Below are positions 23,434 to 36,363 of a stretch of 64,000 nucleotides of DNA, one piece after another (the first letter of the stretch is position 1; every line of letters starts with the position of its first letter). Location: the NCBI RefSeq assembly GCF_000400465.1, contig NW_008806278.1:124001-188000 (forward strand), written 5' to 3'. The DNA is from Wallemia ichthyophaga EXF-994. Its lineage: Eukaryota > Basidiomycota > Wallemiomycetes > Wallemiales > Wallemiaceae. The position numbers and the translations under genes are program-made. The notes beneath the pieces are model-generated. The model was not told the origin of the DNA and did no database searches. It saw nothing but the letters and a program-made list of their open reading frames with translations.

Positions 23434-23491
23434 AACGTTTTGTAATATCCATTGATAAGCCTCTTGATCTCACACGACGACCTGTTCGTTC

Positions 23492-26400
23492 ATGCACAAA
23501 CGGAACTCGAATAATTCCATTTTCCAGACAGACGAAGATATCAGCGGCAAGAAGGGATATCACAAGCCGTTTGACACTGCTCCATCCTGCCCCAGCCCGC
23601 TCTCTTCGGCCAAGGTTATCTCATCTTCCAACTTGCAATGCGATGCAGACGTGCCCAAGCTGGCTTTGAGCAGCAGCGTCGAAGAGAGCAAGCCTGCGTG
23701 AGTACAAATCTTTAATCGTCTTCGAATTCTGACCACTTACAGCCAATCTCCATCCCACATTCCTCCGCAGAGCCAGCAGCAGCCGAGCACGTCGCCATCA
23801 TCCATGGATATCTCTCCTAGATCCCATGTGGCTCCGCTCCCTCAAAGCCAGCCTCCGCGGCCGCCTCTCGTCTTCACCAAATCTCAACCCGTGGTGAAGT
23901 CACCTGTCGCCGCAACTCCGGACACAAACCACTATGCAGCACTCATTCTCCAGAGCAGAGAAGTCAAGCTCAATAAATGGCGCAACTCTTCCAATGTCCC
24001 CTCAACCTTATCGGCCTCCGTTACACCATCCTCCATCCGCCGAAATCAATCACATCATATTCGTAGGGGCTCAGCAGATGTTAGGACTCTTCAGAGTCCC
24101 AGCCCAAATAACAAAGAGCCTCTACGTCGTATGCGCACGGTCAGTGTCGCAGAGCCATCGTTCGAACACCACTTACATCGTTCGAGCTCTGTGTCGCAGA
24201 ATCCATCATCTGACGATAGGGATGTTAAGTGGGTCGATTGGCTGGAGGAGTACCAGCAAATGAAAGAGGCAAAGATCATGTCCGATCAGATACAGGCGTC
24301 TTCAGAGACACTCACCCCCAAGTCTATCCACCAGAGTCCAGTCATCCGCTCACCACCATCAGCTCAGCCCAAGCCACCTCCGCCATCTTATCAGCAGCAT
24401 CCAGACTTCCGCTTCCCCCAACGCAAGCCATCATCTGCCTCTTTAACGACTGATGTCAAATCAAGGTATCTGGGTCCACCCAATACTAATTCGCCGTCGC
24501 CAGCTAGTTCAATTAGTAGGCCAGAGCTGCGCAGGAAGAAGAGCCATCAGCTAGGTGCCAAAATCGAGAGCTGGTGGTCTGCAGTCAAGACAAACTTCTT
24601 ATCAGGTACCTCCAAATCAAACGAAAAGGATGATGAAACGATGCCAATGTACAGCCATAAAGGGAAAGAGCCAGAGCAACTAACATCTCTCACTCTACCA
24701 GATTTCACAGACCCATTCTCCTCAATGCCTGGCGAATACTTCGGCACAGAGCCGTCTCCTGAAATCAGATCGCCCAACTCTCAACAATCACTGCTCACTG
24801 CTCAATTGCGAGGAAAAACATCGCCTCAGCCAAACGAACAGTCATCTGGAGACTCAATACGAGGTTCTCTCACCGCGTTGGGTATTAATACGGGTGTAGC
24901 TCCCAGCTTGAACACACAGGCACAACTACCCAATGCAGAGAGCTTCCCTAAAAATTTCTTTGTAGATGATTCAGATTCCGATCGCCGTCAGTCGAGCGTG
25001 CAAGGAATGCCAGTCTCGGCAATGCAATCGCAGATAAAAGCAAGGTTGACTAATGCAAAGCAGCAAGCTAATAGGGAAGTACAATGGGTAACTAACCAAG
25101 TGACTGAGTACGTTGAAAATGAGCTAAGAAGGAATAAAGATCAAGATGAAGAGAACGATGCGGTTGATGATAACGAGGTGGCACTTTCGTTGAATGATTC
25201 TCCAACAGCTTCTTCAATAGGGTTTGATGCCTTACCCTCATCTTACTCAAACCAATCAATTCCAAACCGCGGGATCGGCGTGTCTATGCCACGCAAGTCA
25301 TCAACATCACGCAGATTCTCGGCTTCTTTTGTACCCACCTCGCCAATTCGAAAGATATCAATGCATAATCTAGATGCAGTGAAGCAGGCTTCGTCCCCAG
25401 TCAACGTCAGCCCACAAAAGTCTAGTTTTAGGAGAGTATCGCAAGTACCATTGAGGTACAGACAGAGATCAATAAGCTCATCCCGTTCGCCAAGTCGCAG
25501 ACGATCACCACCGCCATCGACGATGGAAAACACTGCGGACTTGGACGACGATCTGGATGACTTGGAGAATGAAGATGAGGATGATGATGATTTTATGAAA
25601 GTGCTCCAAGATCTCATTCTTATCGGTCAGGAGGTTATAGATACACCATTGAGCACCTACACGAGCATTCCAGACCTATGTCGGTCGACAGTCCAGCGCG
25701 CGCGTCATTTAGGTACCAAATGGGACGCCAACCCCTCGTGGGATGGAAGACAGTGGTATATACAGTTTCTGCTTGCTGTGGCTGGACTCAGCCGCATAGT
25801 CGAATGGTGGGAAGGTGAGTGTTAATAATATTCTCTATTGCGGATCTAACGAGCACATTAAAGCTGAAAAAGGATTCTGGAACTTTAACGAGAGTGATGA
25901 CGAAAAAGACCCTATTCGTTTTGTGGTGCGCGGTGACGACAACAATGTCTGGATAAAGAATCCTGATGAGTTGTCTCCTAAACCAGCCACCGTACTGCGA
26001 TACGACCAACAGCCACTAGCGCAGTCACAACATCGACCATCAAGTGTGCGCTCTTCGCCACCAATGAGTCTAGCATCAAAACCATTGGCCCCCAACGAGT
26101 CTACTACATCGATTAATCGTGTACAAGAGGACCAGGTTGGTGAAAATGAACCAGATAACGATTCTCAGCAGAACAAACGTCCCGAAGATCTCGATAGAGC
26201 TGCTGGCGTCGAACGCACTCAGCACATATTGATTGATCTAAGCCTGGACGATGCTAAGTTCCAATTCATCGCTCCTTCATGGGCAGATGTTGTTGGGTGG
26301 GTAACTCAGTTTTTAGTGTCCTATGCTTACATATCTCAAGCTCTAACCCCGATGATCTCTATGGCAGACCAATATCCGAGGTCCTCGCACCCGAAGACGA

Positions 26401-29400
26401 GACCGTTTTCATAGAAGCTACGCAAGCATTCCGCAAAGACGAAAATTCAATCAAGGAAGTGAGGTTCAGACTATATGTCGTACCAGAGAATGCTCGTAAT
26501 GGCGAAGAGATAGACTACGACTTCGATTTTGAGAATTATGCAGAGTTTGAAGCGAAAGGTATGATGATGAAGGAGCGATACACTGGCGACTTTACTCATA
26601 CAATGTGGGTGATGAAGCCAGTTCCACCAACGAAGTACGACATCGAACAGCGGGAATCTGAAGCTGTAAGATCCGGAGGCGTGTTTGATTTGGAAGTTGC
26701 CCGACAGCAATCGACCATTCACCAACTCATCCTGTCAGGCAACAAAGCAGATTTGGAGAAGCCTCTTTTGTGCAGAATCTGTGAACTGGAAATACCAATG
26801 TGGTTCTTTGAGAGACACAACGAAACTTGCAACGAAATTCACCGACTCGAGATGGATATTAACAGCATAAATGAAAATCTTGCAGAGTTTATAGACATTA
26901 TCAACGACCTGAAATGTGTTATTGGTGGTACGAAAGAGGGAGAAGCAATTTACGAAGGTACTAATTTCAAGCTCCTCATCGATGATCATGGCAGACGTTC
27001 AACTATCAAGCAAATCAGAATGCTCGATCATTTATTCGAAGGAGTTGAAACTGCATTGGATATCTCAACACCCGGTGCTAAGAATGAAGAAGAGGCTGAA
27101 TTGCCAATTGAGCAGCAACGATTAGTTTCACCGTCGTCTGAAAGTAAATTTCAGCAGATCAGGATGTGGCAGAAGCCGATTACGGATGAAGATGCCTTCA
27201 TCAAATTGATCAACAACATCGAACCAGTTTTACAATCGAAGCTGAGAGCTGTGACGCGTATGCGTAACACCATTATATACACGGAGAAGATTCACCACGA
27301 CTGGGAGGAAGCTATTAAAAAAGAATTTGAAAGTGCCAGTGATAGTGCTAGTGGGGAGTCTTCTCAGGCCTCATCCCCAACTAAACAGGACCCGCCTTGC
27401 TCGCGTGGAATGGACGAAAAAGGATCCAGCTCGCTTGCTCCATCTTATTATCCTTACGTTGGTAGCAGTGGCTTGCCATCCCGTACAGACACTCCAGTCG
27501 AAGGTAAGAGTAGTAACAACAGCTCGAAGCAGATGAGTAGGAGGACATCTAAAGGCTCAATTAAAGCTTCTGGTCCTCCGCCGAAATCAGAGAAGAACGA
27601 TAATGAATCTGAAAAAGAGAAAACGATAGTACCACGTCATTCGCAGTTATTCAACACAACGCATCCGTTCACAGAATCGCCCAAATCTTTATTGGTACCA
27701 CGAACCAACTCAACAGAGACATCAAGCGTATCGCCATCGAACACCTCCCCGCTGTCGCAGATTAGCGGCGACGGCTACTCGCTTTTACTGCAAGCAACAT
27801 CGCCACCAATCGAAAAGAGTAGCACTAAAACTCACATGAAGAAGAGGAACAGTCTCAATGCATATACCAGTGCCATGCCAAGTGGTAGTCCATCTACCAG
27901 CACCAAGTACGTTGGATTTGAAAGAAACAGAAGTGGATCGCCACACATACCCTCATTATTTACACGCGAGACAGAGTCACGTAGACTGAATTCTAGAATC
28001 GGTCATCACTCTCCGCGCATGTCTTTCGTTCCGACTGCGCGTGCCACCCCTGCCAGCATACGCGACTTCGAAGTCATCAAACCTATCTCGAAGGGCGCGT
28101 TTGGAAGCGTATACCTGGCCAAAAAGAAGGCTACTGGAGACTACTACGCTATCAAGATACTGAGAAAGGCTGATATGATTGCCAAGAACCAAGTCACGAA
28201 TGTCAGAGCAGAGCGGACAATTCTGATGTCTACCGCCGAATCACCGTTTGTTGCTAAGTTGTTTTTCACCTTCCAGACCAAAGAGCACCTCTTCTTGGTC
28301 ATGGAGTATCTCAATGGCGGTGACTGTGCCTCACTCATCAAGCAACTCGGTGGTCTGAGCGAGGATTGGGCAAAGAGATATGTCGCCGAGGCTGTAGTGT
28401 GTCTAGAACATCTTCACGAGCAGGGTATCGTTCATCGGTAAGTTGTTGGGATATTTTACACCGCAAATTTAACTTTATGCAGTGATATGAAGCCTGACAA
28501 TTTGCTCATTGACCAAAAAGGACATCTTAGGCTTACTGACTTTGGGTTATCGAAAATTGGTTTACTTGGTCGGCAGGCTAGAGGTACGACCGACCAGTCA
28601 AGGCAGAAGTCGCAACAGAGTCACGATTTAGATGTTCAAGGCATAACCTACCTTGCAAACCCGAATGAGAATACATCGATGCCGGCTTCAAATTCGTTTA
28701 TTCAATCCTACTTTTCAAACACTTGGGGTAGATCCAGACGTAATTCAGCTGTTTCGGACTCAGATTCATCTGGGAATAAGGCTGTGGGAAGAGGTACCCC
28801 TCCTGTTCATTCTGACGACTCACCCATCTTCAAGAGTAATCCCCAAGCATTTGCAGGCACACCCGATTATCTGGCGCCAGGTGGGTTATCGCAACTAAAG
28901 TGTTGGTGTTTGACTAACAAAACTTTAGAGACGATTCTTGGCTTTGGTGGTGACGACATGGCTGTAGACTGGTGGGCGATTGGCGTGATTCTTTATGAGT
29001 TCCTGTACGGAATCCCACCATTTAATGATGCCACGCCGTCGAAAGTATTTGAGAATATACTATCGAGAAGGATATCGTGGCATGAAGATGATCCAGACTA
29101 TCAAGTCTCACCAGATGCAAGAGACTTAATGGAGAGGTTGTTGTGCAGTGATCCTCAGAAGCGTTTAGGGGCAAATGGTGCATGGGAAGTCAAATCCCAT
29201 CCGTTCTTCGCTGATATAGACTGGGAGAAGCTAATGACAATGGAGGCAGCGTTCATACCCGACGCAACAAACCCAGAGGACACGGATTATTTCGATCCAA
29301 GAGGAGCATTAAATGATGACTTTTCGGCGCAAATAGAAGCATTAAACAAGGCTGCCGACCAGCAATTTGAGCCTGCACCATCGACGCCGCCAATAAACTT

Positions 29401-30495
29401 CCCACAGTCACCATCAATCCCCATTGAGGGAGCCAATCCTTCGGAAACGGCTACTCCTGGACCTGGAACGCCAATTTCTGAGACTAGCTCGGCTTTATTC
29501 ACAAATTCAAGCAACAGAGGTAGGACTCATGATGATTTCGGTCCATTCAGTTTCAAGAATCTGCCTGTTCTCAAACAAGCCAATGATGAGGTGATAAGGA
29601 AAATGAGGAACGAGTTTATGGGTCCAAGTAACTCAGTGTCTTCTGACGAGGAGCAGCTTTCACCTGTTGAGAGAGCAAAGAGAGGATCATCAGTCAAGCA
29701 CCGCAAGTCGTCACTTTCTTCACAGAACAAAATAAGTAACTCGTACAATCTAAACTCAACAGGCCCACCATCTCCAACAACCAGCACAGCATCCTCATCT
29801 CTGGCTGATTCAAATGGAATCAAGCGTAAGAGCTCACAAGCACATTCGAGGAAAACATCGGAGAGCTTGGCGGTAGAGAGGCTGAAGGCACAGCTTGGTA
29901 AGGCAAAAGCGCCATTGCCGTCAAGTCGATCTAGAAATGTATCGATATCCGATCATTCTGAGTCAATGAAGGCATTGGACGTAGGCACACCACCGACATC
30001 GATATCGTCAGCTGATTTAGCAAATGATCGACCTGTTGATGTGCTGCTGGCTGACGATAACCCGATTAGTTTGAAGATACTTGAAACCCTTCTGGCTAGA
30101 TTGGGATGCCGGTGTGTTGTTGTTAGAGATGGCACTGAAGCGGTCAGCTGTGCTACAGGGGATATAGAATTTGATATCATGTTCTTTGATGTTGAAATGC
30201 CGAACTTGAATGGAGAAAGTGCCGCCAAGGCTATCAGAAACCTATCAAATCTCAACCAAAACAAACCGATTGTCGCTGTCAGTTCGTTCAAGACTACATT
30301 TAGAATACAAGAACAGGGCGTGTGGTCTGCGACGATGAACAAGCCGGTTCAAAAGTCACAACTTACTACGGTTATGAAGCATTTTGGGTGAGTCACCAAT
30401 GATTCACAATCTCAAAGTGTACGACAGTACTAACAATCTATTCCAGATTCCATACAGCAGATCTAAGGCAATCTTTAGCATCGCATGTCGCTTAG
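23492..30495 (+). CDS. RIM15: Rim15-type AGC protein kinase with PAS-like, zinc-finger and receiver domains
   Basis: Large nutrient-responsive kinase that drives the quiescence programme below TOR/PKA (Greatwall family in function). Exons: 23492-23697, 23743-25814, 25864-26296, 26341-28437, 28483-28880, 28929-30387, 30447-30495; about 2237 aa. Order: long disordered Ser-rich N-terminus; PAS-like region near 870-990 (FIAPSWADVVG, SNPDDLYGRPI); C2HC-like finger near 1048-1070 (CRICELEIP...HNETC); kinase near 1480-1836 with GAFGSVY, AIKILRK, HRDMKPDNLL, DFG and APE; a ~110-residue insert between DFG and APE, as expected for this subfamily; receiver domain near 2104-2225 (LADDNP, FFDVEMP, NKPV). 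Six introns were placed by motif continuity. The first exon is the least certain. Confidence 0.93.
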
Positions 30496-30860
30496 AAGTC
30501 TCAAGTAAATTGACACAACAATGACCAAAATTGCATTTATGAAACACCTCACATCCGGTTCAAAAATTAGCGTAATGACTTTCACGATTTTGGTGTTGCA
30601 ACGTACATCATTTCATTTCATATCTACCGAGTAATGAGTTGTATTATTTATATTTCATTATGTATATCACCGTGTAATGAATGTATGACGGACAAGCAGG
30701 TCTGTTTAGTATTTTCATTCATAGGAGTAGTAATACATTTTACAAATGGTTGATCAGATTAATTAAATTGATTGATGAGTGCTTATAAGCGCTTATGCTG
30801 AGCAGCAGATGCGGCACAGATGTGGAAGACTGGGAGAGGGTGAGACAAGTGAAAATTTAG
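30496..30860. other. Gene-free gap between converging RIM15 and PSF3
   Basis: AT-rich 3' flanking sequence for both genes; no gene seen. It contains a perfect 12-bp palindrome ATAAGCGCTTAT at 30785-30796. Confidence 0.6.
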
Positions 30861-31507
30861 TCAAAGAAACGCACGCTGTTTCTCCAGCTCATCCATGCCA
30901 GCTTTGAAGTCAGTTTCGAAGCCCTTATCGTCGACGCTGCCTTCATACTGACCTAGGTCGAAGATGTCAATGAGGCGATTAGTGAAAGCTAGACGGAGGG
31001 ACTGTTGCAGTTTGAGGTTATCCTCGAGGAGATCGCTAATGCGTATACCAAAGGAGTACCAGAAGTGGTTAAGATTTGCGAGTTTGACGAAAGAAGGAGA
31101 CGCGATGAGAGCGTTTGTCACGCGTGTGGAGAATGCGGGAGGAATGGATAAGTTCAAGAAGTCATATTCACTGTGCAGTGGTTTCAGTGGCGTACTTTGT
31201 CGTATAACCATTCAACTCACGATAAAGCTAGCGTTGAAGACAGCCAATAGGGTAGATCTATTTTAGCGCCTTCTTTAATCTGAGCGTGTTAGGTGGGGTA
31301 GAAGACGCGTAATTTACGACTGCCACTCACATCGTTTTCAAGACCACCTTGAAGCCAGCCTTGTCCTGGAACATTGGTGAGGAATTCAGAGGGAACTTTC
31401 TGAACCGAGTAAGTGAATTGAATAAGCGTATATAAAAACACCATAGCCACCTGGTTGTCTGCAATTATTGAGTCGATGGAGTAGTACGAATCGAAGTCGA
31501 TTGTCAT
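30861..31507 (-). CDS. PSF3: GINS complex subunit Psf3
   Basis: Subunit of the CMG replicative helicase. Four exons on the minus strand: 31507-31451, 31399-31331, 31279-31221, 31170-30861; introns are 50-51 bp; about 164 aa. The N-terminus DFDSYYSIDSIIADNQKVPSEF and the following PGQGWL are the Psf3 signature; then IDLPYWLSSTLAL and the helical A-domain (NHFWYSFGIRISDLLED). Each splice keeps frame and restores expected family sequence. The gene is somewhat shorter than animal Psf3 but complete at both ends. It shares a 110-bp divergent promoter with the Mdm1-like gene. Confidence 0.9.
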
Positions 31508-31617
31508 TGAAGTTAGCTGAGGAGATGTAGATATCAATATGAAGACAAATAATAAATATAAATACAAACAAATTGAAATATATTCAAATCAAAAGATATC
31601 CTCCTTGACTTGCAACG

Positions 31618-34600
31618 ATGAACCCTGCTGATGGATTGATCGACAAGATACTCAACACAAATCATCTGCCATCTCGAACGGCGTTTATGATCGCTGTGGG
31701 CGTATTACTCCTCTATCTCCAATGGCAGGCGATATTGGTTGTATTGCTGGCTGGGTGGGTTTCTATCCCAGGCTGATCGACAGCGGAGATGCTGAAATGC
31801 TGCAGATTCCTTGCCACTTCAGATCATTTCACTTTCACTGTCAAAACGCTCTTACAAGATGTTGGTTTTGGTTATGGCGTGCTAGAGCCTGAGCTTAGCT
31901 GACGGTGACTACGCAGGACAGTGGTCCTCCTATTAATCCCATTGATAATCTCAATGACAGCAGAAATATATCACTTAAATCACTTGCACCGATATCATCA
32001 CTTGGAGATAGTGATATACACCGGCAGAGCACCTACACAGACAAATTGGATGTCTTGCCTGAGCTATACGAGCCACTAGATTCTACTTTAGACTTGATTG
32101 TACGCGATTTCGTCAACTGGTGGTGCGCGTCGATTATTGTCACTTGACCCACCTAACAAACTCTTAGGTACATCCCATTAGCACTCAATCCGCCTGATTT
32201 GGCTTTTCCTAGGGAATGCAGGAGGAGTTTAAACCACCTAACTTCGTCTATCTGCCAGAGAGTAGTCGCAGGTCGCAGCGGGAGTGATATTGTGAGGTCA
32301 AAGTATACCAATGGCTAACGACAAAGCACTGACCATTTCATAACACTCCAGGCTATCTTTATTTTCTGTTCTACCGCACAGACGCTCTTGAGAGGGCTGA
32401 GGACCCGCCGGATGCCGTCTCAGAACAGCGGATCGACAGTGGAACCCAAGGAAAATCAAGATTATCACCCCTTGCTACGCAGCACAGCTGCTCAAATACT
32501 TGCACTATCTTCAGCACCTGCAGATGCGGAGAATGGGGCTTTGCAGTCCCTCCTCACTGAGATTATTGCTGGTCAGATAGAGGCGGCGGTTAGCATACTC
32601 ACGCCAGACTGGGTCAATCTCACCGTAATTGCCTTGTTTGAAGACGAGAAGAAGGAGCAAAGAGTGCGCGAGGAGGCTGAGCGGATGAGGGTGAAGGTGG
32701 AGCAGGTCGTCAACTCTGATACCGTTCCTGGGGAATATAAGGAGGATGATGAGTGTGGTGATAATGAGCATAAACATGAGCATGAGAATATGCATGGAAA
32801 TGAAATAACTATACCAGACAATCACGACAATGACAACACAAAACGCAATCAACAGACAAACAAAACGCGTCAACAGCGTCCGCGTAGAGAAACTCACCAT
32901 GGTCAGAGACCTTCTATTTCCACGTCAATTTTAGAGAAAGAAGGCCCACTTCCAGTTGATGAGGAGGATCTAGGTGCGACAGCTAGCGAAAAGAAGACAA
33001 GAGTCGTCTCGCCCTTCACCAAACCAACACATGAAGCAATTGGTGATATAGGAGTGAAAGAGGAGGAGGATAAGGTGGGAGTGAAAAGGGATGCTACACC
33101 AACGCTGCGAGAGATATTAGCCCAAAGGAACAATTCCGAGTTATATGATGATTTCGAGCGGTTCCTGGAGATGAGAAGAAGGGAGGGTTTGTTGCGGCTG
33201 CTCACTCAAGTGACGACATTCAAAGAGATAGTGACAATAACGAGTCCGTCGGAACCAATTTTCAGACAGGATGCTATAGCTCTGCTGGCTAGAGCTGAAG
33301 AGGCTGTCGTTCCTGGAGATGTGAGGTTGTTGGAGAGCATCAACGCAACCAGAATGAAGATAGATGGAGATGCTTCTCTCAACGCTTTCCTGCCCATCGA
33401 AGTGGAGATATACACCAATCTCGAGAATGAATATGGCACATTCACAATGATCAAGCGAGATGGTGAGAGTATACCAAGTGGGAGTGTACCTAGTGTACCA
33501 TCAACCAACTCGGAGAAAGAGAGCAGTGAAGTAAACACGCCGCGCACATCTGGCACATCTAGAACATCGATGGAAGTGCAACCGAAAGAATTTGAACCGA
33601 GCTACTACCAACGCCACACCAAGGTAGATGTGACAGATGTATCAACGCCGTCGCCTCGCGACTTTGTAAATGGTAAGACGTTAGAGGTGATGGTGGCTAT
33701 AGAAGAGGAGGGGGAGTCAGGATGGATGTTATTCAGACGATGGGTGGAGTTTGAGAAACTGGACGGTGCACTGCAGAAAGCCTTTCCTATGGCAGGCACA
33801 GCGAGCTTTCCGCGCGCGTACCTGCCCACACTGAAGCATAAGAGGAGCTCAGATGTGTGTGCATTGCTCGCCGCTTATATCAAGACACTACTGATTGATC
33901 CGCGTTATTCTCGCTCTGTAATCGTGACAGACTTTCTGCGCAAGGAGCAGACGGGCGCGGGTGGTAAGAACGGCACAAGCGCATCAGGTGGGACTGGGAA
34001 TGGTAGGAATAGCAAACTTTTCAACCTCACTCAGCCAGGTAAGACATTTAGCGAATTTGCTCAGGCTGTCTCGGATATTGGGGTGAATAAGAAACGGCTG
34101 TCATTTCCTGGACCATTGGGTGGTAAGGGTGGTAGAGGCCCTGCTGTATCAACTGCACCACCTACACCACCCAAAGAAGTAGCAGAAGTAACAGATGCCT
34201 CAGATGTAGCTAGTAATGATACCATCAACGAGGTTGATATGAGGACGCCGGCGGAGGAGGTCGATCACAGCGCCTATGCGACTGTTGGAAGTGAGAGCAA
34301 GAGCAGTGAGGAGGAGGAAGAAGAGGAGAGCGTGGGGAGTGAGAGCGAGGGCGCACCCAGTGCAACAGTAGCATATGAAGATGATGATGATATAGCAAAT
34401 AACACCACCACCACACAGCCAACGACCACACCGCCTATGAACGACGAGGATCTCAATCTAGTGCTTAATTCGATATTCTCAATACTAGAAGAGGCGTATG
34501 AGTTGAGTGGGCAGCAGTGGTCGCTGAGGCGTGGATTTGTGGGTGATGCGCTTTATGAGTTTAATTCGTTTGCTGACATTGCACCAGTTCAGAGTGCTTG

Positions 34601-34968
34601 AGAGGGTGATCAGGACGTCATACTCGAGTACAGTGCGTACGGCGTTACAGTCGATAGTGGAGGGAGTAACGAATGTGAGGAATGTAGCCCAGGTGCTCAA
34701 TTCGCTCAAAGACGCACTGTGGCCGCCACCAATGCGTGAGTGGGGTGTAGGGGTGGATGAGAGTCGTAGCGATGAAGAAAAAGTTCAAACGGCACAGACA
34801 GCCAGACAACTCCTGATAGACAACAAACCTAGCGCCCTTTCGAGTGCTATGGGAGATAGCGCGACTAGAGACGCTGTGATACTCCTCCATGAGCTGTTCC
34901 AGGATGAGAAATTCTGCCAGGAGGTTGGGACATTGCTAGCGTTGGATTTGTTGCGTGTGTGTTTGTAA
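31618..34968 (+). CDS. MDM1: Mdm1/SNX13-type PXA-RGS-PX-nexin C membrane tether
   Basis: ER-anchored tether that contacts the vacuole/endosome through its PX domain. Exons: 31618-31754, 31806-31860, 31917-32122, 32168-32291, 32352-34538, 34588-34968; about 1029 aa. Order: N-terminal hydrophobic anchor (FMIAVGVLLLYLQWQAILVVLLAG); PXA domain (PLDSTLDLIVRDFVNWWYIPL ... ICQRVV); RGS-like domain around LREILAQRNNSELYDDFERFL; PX domain (FRRWVEFEKLDGAL ... FPRAYLPT); acidic linker; C-terminal nexin domain. The second exon and the boundary at 31861-31916 are the least certain, because no protein homology supports that stretch. The other joins restore domain sequence. Yeast Mdm1 is the closest functional model. 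Confidence 0.88.
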
Positions 34969-35021
34969 TAAGGGTTTATAAAGGTATTAAAAGATGTATT
35001 TTAATTGGTTGAATACATACG

Positions 35022-35501
35022 ATGATGATGTTTAGGGGAGTGTCGAGATTAGCGGGTAAAAGATGCGCGTACTCAACAGCAGCTGCGAATACCAATAGCG
35101 GTAGTGGTAGTACGACTGCTGTAAAACCCCCTCAACCATCACAGCCACGTTCTGCGGTCAACACGACGCAGGAAAGAGGGAACCCAGTAACGGAATTGCC
35201 CGAGCAAGCAGATAACAGGGCCACAAAATGGTCACCAAGGCAGAGAAGCAAAGAAGACGCATTCGTTGGAGCCAGATTTGAGCAGAAGAACTTGGGACTT
35301 CAGCCAAATCCAAAGGCAGCGATTGAGCTGATAGCAGATGAGCCAGTTAGATTGGTTGAGGGACGTGTGGCTAATTGTGACGGTGGCGGTGGACCACTCG
35401 GACACCCAAAGATATACATCAAGTTGGACAAGCCAGGTGCCCATGCATGTGGATATTGCGGGATTAGATTTGAGCAAGCGTTGCATGATCATGGACATTA
35501 A
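35022..35501 (+). CDS. NDUFS6: Mitochondrial complex I zinc-binding subunit NDUFS6
   Basis: Accessory iron-sulfur-arm subunit of NADH:ubiquinone oxidoreductase, needed late in N-module assembly. Single exon, 159 aa. The Arg/Ser-rich N-terminus ([19 protein letters not shown]) looks like a mitochondrial presequence. The C-terminal zf-CHCC motif is complete: [16 protein letters not shown] followed by [10 protein letters not shown]. The presence of this subunit shows that the fungus has a classical complex I. A tandem repeat begins about 20 bp after the stop codon. Confidence 0.92.
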   Translation: MMMFRGVSRLAGKRCAYSTAAANTNSGSGSTTAVKPPQPSQPRSAVNTTQERGNPVTELPEQADNRATKWSPRQRSKEDAFVGARFEQKNLGLQPNPKAAIELIADEPVRLVEGRVANCDGGGGPLGHPKIYIKLDKPGAHACGYCGIRFEQALHDHGH

Positions 35502-35522
35502 AAAACTCTTGAATGAATTTGA

Positions 35523-35637
35523 TTTTACAAGTCTACTTGATTTCTACAAGTTTACTTGGATTTTTGAAGTCTACTTGAATTTTATAAGGTTACTTGAAAT
35601 TTACAAGGCCATTTCACTTTTACAAGTCTAATAAGTC
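35523..35637. repeat. Degenerate ~20-bp tandem repeat, about six units
   Basis: Units near 35523, 35541, 35561, 35580, 35600 and 35618 vary around TTTTACAAGTCTACTTGAA. Each unit contains an imperfect inverted pair CAAGT..ACTTG. The array fills the space between the converging NDUFS6 and gluconokinase genes, and the last unit enters the gluconokinase CDS at 35620. Confidence 0.75.
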
Positions 35638-36192
35638 TTTAACTGATGATACAGCCTCTTCTAACACCTCATCTCTTCCTCTGTCAATATCGACAGCCCT
35701 TACATCACACTCACTTTCATCTGGCTCTTCTAGCGTCTCCAGCTGGCTATTGAGCATCTTGGACGTCATGAAATGCCCCTTCCTCGCTGCCATTCGAGCT
35801 TCTAGTGCTTGTTGAGTGCCTTTGAGATAGAGGAAGTATGTCTGGATAGGCAGGAACTGAGTGTTATTATCTACATTGGTCTCTCCACGCAGTGTGTCTC
35901 TATAGATCTTCTTCAACGCCGAACACGCTATGAGGATCACTGGTCGTTTCTCCATTCTACTCTCACTCGCATCACTAATATCTTGTGCTCGCTGGTGTAT
36001 ACGCTGCAGCCACGGCTGTCTATCCTCATCACTGAGAGGCACCCCGCGCGTCATTTTATCGACGTTGGTCTCCGGATGGAGATTGTCGCCGTCGATGAAT
36101 TCTACGTTGAGAGTGCTGGATAGGCCTTCACCTATGGTACTCTTACCGCAGCCAGAAGTACCCATTATAATAATCAACGCTGGTCTTTTCAT
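35620..36192 (-). CDS. Gluconokinase (IdnK/GntK type)
   Basis: Phosphorylates D-gluconate to 6-phosphogluconate, feeding the pentose phosphate pathway. Single exon, 190 aa, the usual family length. The P-loop is MGTSGCGKST near residues 10-19. The family motif FIDGDNLHPETNVDKMTRGVPLSDEDRQPWL follows (first 20 residues are the most diagnostic), then ACSALKKIYRD and YLKGTQQALEARMAARKGHFM. The last codons (DLLDL and stop) are encoded by the final unit of the adjoining tandem repeat. A 171-bp divergent promoter separates it from the UBX gene. Confidence 0.92.
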   Translation of the reverse strand: MKRPALIIIMGTSGCGKSTIGEGLSSTLNVEFIDGDNLHPETNVDKMTRGVPLSDEDRQPWLQRIHQRAQDISDASESRMEKRPVILIACSALKKIYRDTLRGETNVDNNTQFLPIQTYFLYLKGTQQALEARMAARKGHFMTSKMLNSQLETLEEPDESECDVRAVDIDRGRDEVLEEAVSSVKDLLDL

Positions 36193-36363
36193 GATTTAAG
36201 GGGGTTTAAGTGGGTGTGGTGGATGATGCTGTGAATGACGTCGTTTGAAATGCCAAATGAATTCGGAAGATTAGGCGGGTGAGCCGGTCAAGTCGGTGGA
36301 ATATAAATATTATTATATTTACACCTGTATTCATAGTCCACTGATACATTCATCTCTCTCTTC

